From: Eggerthellaceae bacterium | Lineage (GTDB): Bacteria; Actinomycetota; Coriobacteriia; Coriobacteriales; Eggerthellaceae | Length of the DNA stretch: 6,968 bases | Direction of reading: 5' to 3' | Assembly (NCBI GenBank): GCA_017559045.1 | Contig: JAFYTB010000125.1 | Location: 1-6,968 of the forward strand | Shown: piece after piece, positions 5,045 through 6,968 of the stretch | Numbering within the stretch: position 1 is the stretch's first letter | Layout of the letters: the number at the start of each line of letters is the position of its first letter | Made by a program: the position numbers and the translations under genes | Notes under the pieces: generated by a model | Told to the model about the DNA's origin: nothing | The model's input: only the letters and a program-made list of their open reading frames with translations | The model's database searches: none

Positions 5045-6968
5045 CTACTGCGCGCCCCTTATTCTCTCGGCGATTTCTCGCGCGGAAAGAATCTGTATGT
5101 TTTTGCTTGGCATCGCATTCAAGAATGCCTTGCCGTAGCTTTTCGTGAGCAGGCGCTTGTCAGCCAAGACAAGCACTCCCCTGTCATCTGCACGGCGAAT
5201 CAAGCGACCCGCAGCCTGCTTAGTATCCAGAATCGCAGCAGGAAGAACGTAGCGCTTCCACGCGTAGTCGTCGCGCTCTCCGCGTTCGCACGAAAGAGGA
5301 TCAGTCGGCTTCGCAAAGGGAAGCTTGGGGATAACGACACCGCGCAGAGTTGCACCCGGCGCATCAAAACCCTCCCAGAAGCTTCTCAAAGCAAACAGCG
5401 ACAAGTGCTCATCTTTGAGGAAGTCATCTCGCAGGCCCTTAACCGATACACCCCACTTTTGGCAGACAAGGCGGAGATCGTGCTCCTTGAGAACGGGATT
5501 CACCGCCTCAAAGCACTTTTCCATTTCCTTCCTGTTGGTAAACAGGGTCAGCATGGATCCGTCCTGCGCCACATGGATATCCGAGAGAAGACTTTGCAGC
5601 TCGCTCAAGTACTGCGGATCATTCGGCTCCGGCATATCCTTAACGACGTAAATCGTCATCTGGTTATCGAAGTCATAGCTCGACGCAAGAGCAAGCGAAC
5701 GGGACCTCGTCCTTCCGCCGCGATTCAGACCCATAGAATCTTCGAACGCTGCAAAGGAGCTGCCCACAGCCAAGGTGGCCGAAGCGTACACAACCGATTT
5801 CGTGTTCGCGTAGAAGGATTCCTCAAGCCTATCTCCCACATTGAAGAGCGCCGCTTCCAGCTTATCTACCGGACGGTCGCCCCTCTTGCTGAGCGTCGTC
5901 GAATACACATAGCCGTCGCTAGGCGCAAACAGGATGACCTCGGCGGCATGGATTAGATCCTTCAGCTCCATGGCCATAGATGCAATTTCGCGCTGCACCA
6001 CAGCTGCGTTGTTGAAGTCTTCGAGATACGCAACGAGGTTCTGGCACGAAGTGACGAGCTTCTCAGCTTCGTCAGTCATGATCCGGCCGTATCCCTTGAG
6101 TGCATTGAACTCTGCGGAAGAACGAACGGTGCCGTTAATCCAAAGCTCGACGCTTTCGTATCCCTTGCTCTTCTTGCTCGGATCGAACTTGAGAAGCCCG
6201 CGCATACTCTCGCAGAAGTCGTTCGCAGCGGCGGTAAAGGCTGCACCCCTCTCCTTAGCCTTAGTGGTCAAGGAGAACATAAGCGTTGCAGAACCCTCGT
6301 CATTCGGAGAGATCGTACGTTCCACCCTGGTGAAAACATTACGAGCAGATTCAGTCGATGAAGCTCTCTGAGCGAGATTCTTGATCTCCTCAGCTACCAA
6401 CTCGAGGGAGAAAGCCCTGCGAGCCTCGTTTTCGGCACCATGGGCCTCGTCAACCACCCAATAACGAACAGGCGGGAGCAGGCAATTATCTGCAGCCATA
6501 TCGCAGAACAGCAGGCTATGGTTCGTCACCACCACATGAGAAGCTTCCGCCTTCTTGCGAGCGCCGTGAACAAAGCACGAGGTTCCAAAGAACGGGCACT
6601 TACGACGCATGCAGTCATGGCTCGTCGTGGTGATGGCCTTTTTCGGAAGAGTCCTGTAGTCGATCTTCAGAGAGTCGATATCGTCGTATTCAGTCTGCTC
6701 AATAAAGGAGACAAGCGCGGCAAGCGCAGGCGCTTGGCTGCACTCCTTGGTACCGACGAGCCTCTTTCGAGGACCGTCTTGGATAATGCGCTCGACCTTT
6801 CGCAGGCACGGATAGTGCGAAAAGCCCTTCAGGGCCGTATAGGTCAAATCAACGCCGGTTTCTGCCAGAGATTCCTTCAGTCGCGGAAGCTCCTGATACA
6901 CGAGCTGATCCAAAAGCGCGTTTGTCTTGGTTGCAACGCCAACGTTGACATCGTTCTCGGTAGCAAGC
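5045..6968 (-). CDS. dinG: DinG/XPD-family ATP-dependent DNA helicase, C-terminal 640 residues (partial)
   Basis: The frame is open to the window edge. The TTG at 6913 is not the real start, because in-frame codons before it encode NVGVATKTNALL, the conserved motif Ia of DinG helicases. DinG is a superfamily 2, 5'-3' helicase with an iron-sulfur cluster that unwinds forked DNA, R-loops and G-quadruplexes in repair. Numbering from the TTG: four cluster-type cysteines Cys36, Cys101, Cys106 and Cys113 (the last three in DCMRRKCPFFGTSC); VTNHSLLF (129-136); Walker B DEAH (155-158); an arch-like helical region (about 170-330); motif III SAT (378-380); motif IV LTLFTNR (455-461); motif V FWEGFD (512-517); and motif VI with its Arg residues, QAAGRLIRR (566-574). 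All motifs look intact, so an active enzyme is expected. Walker A, and any N-terminal exonuclease domain as found in many Gram-positive DinG proteins, would lie outside the window. The neighbours give no hint of a special role. Confidence 0.93.
   Translation of the reverse strand, partial: LATENDVNVGVATKTNALLDQLVYQELPRLKESLAETGVDLTYTALKGFSHYPCLRKVERIIQDGPRKRLVGTKECSQAPALAALVSFIEQTEYDDIDSLKIDYRTLPKKAITTTSHDCMRRKCPFFGTSCFVHGARKKAEASHVVVTNHSLLFCDMAADNCLLPPVRYWVVDEAHGAENEARRAFSLELVAEEIKNLAQRASSTESARNVFTRVERTISPNDEGSATLMFSLTTKAKERGAAFTAAANDFCESMRGLLKFDPSKKSKGYESVELWINGTVRSSAEFNALKGYGRIMTDEAEKLVTSCQNLVAYLEDFNNAAVVQREIASMAMELKDLIHAAEVILFAPSDGYVYSTTLSKRGDRPVDKLEAALFNVGDRLEESFYANTKSVVYASATLAVGSSFAAFEDSMGLNRGGRTRSRSLALASSYDFDNQMTIYVVKDMPEPNDPQYLSELQSLLSDIHVAQDGSMLTLFTNRKEMEKCFEAVNPVLKEHDLRLVCQKWGVSVKGLRDDFLKDEHLSLFALRSFWEGFDAPGATLRGVVIPKLPFAKPTDPLSCERGERDDYAWKRYVLPAAILDTKQAAGRLIRRADDRGVLVLADKRLLTKSYGKAFLNAMPSKNIQILSAREIAERIRGAQ

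Noticed and set aside
4982..5956. A 324-codon open frame on the + strand across the helicase gene
   Set aside because: It lies opposite intact helicase motifs V and VI, has no domain pattern and starts inside the hairpin/operator gap; a shadow of the helicase reading frame.
6911..6913. TTG as the start of the helicase gene
   Set aside because: The frame continues to the window edge and the preceding codons encode conserved motif Ia, so the gene is cut by the window instead.

Overview
The window looks like chromosomal DNA of a moderately GC-rich actinobacterium. My best guess is the class Coriobacteriia (Eggerthella/Slackia/Collinsella relatives). This rests on codon choice (almost no TTA, CTA or TCA codons in the long gene), Ala/Glu-rich low-complexity protein segments and recalled resemblance of the M28-like membrane protein to proteins of that class. 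The taxonomy is inference. There are no tRNA or rRNA genes, CRISPR arrays, transposases or insertion sequences.

Layout from left to right: the 3' end of a LysR-type regulator gene on the + strand (stop at 218-220); a short convergent region with one hairpin terminator for each direction (229-258 for +, 332-366 for -); then three genes on the - strand. In transcription order these are the 3' part of a DinG/XPD-type helicase gene (6968 to 5045), a single-pass membrane protein of unknown function (4942 to 3530) and a 993-residue M28-peptidase-like membrane protein (3371 to 390). The 102-base gap after the helicase carries two overlapping hairpins and a LacI-family-like palindrome. The 158-base gap before the M28-like gene carries a good sigma-70-type promoter and a hairpin at the predicted 5' end of the mRNA.

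The helicase is a recognisable DNA-repair protein and is probably unrelated in function to its two neighbours. The two membrane proteins both carry long disordered stretches predicted to be cytoplasmic. They may be co-transcribed, since no convincing terminator separates them, but the second also has its own promoter.

The most unusual item is the M28-like protein. Its peptidase fold is interrupted twice by transmembrane hairpins and once by an insertion of about 600 residues of low complexity, and several positions that normally hold the zinc ligands and the catalytic glutamate are changed. It is best read as a membrane-anchored, probably inactive M28 relative that may act as a scaffold. I see no complete, clearly new multi-gene system. 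The two membrane proteins are the only candidates for something undescribed.
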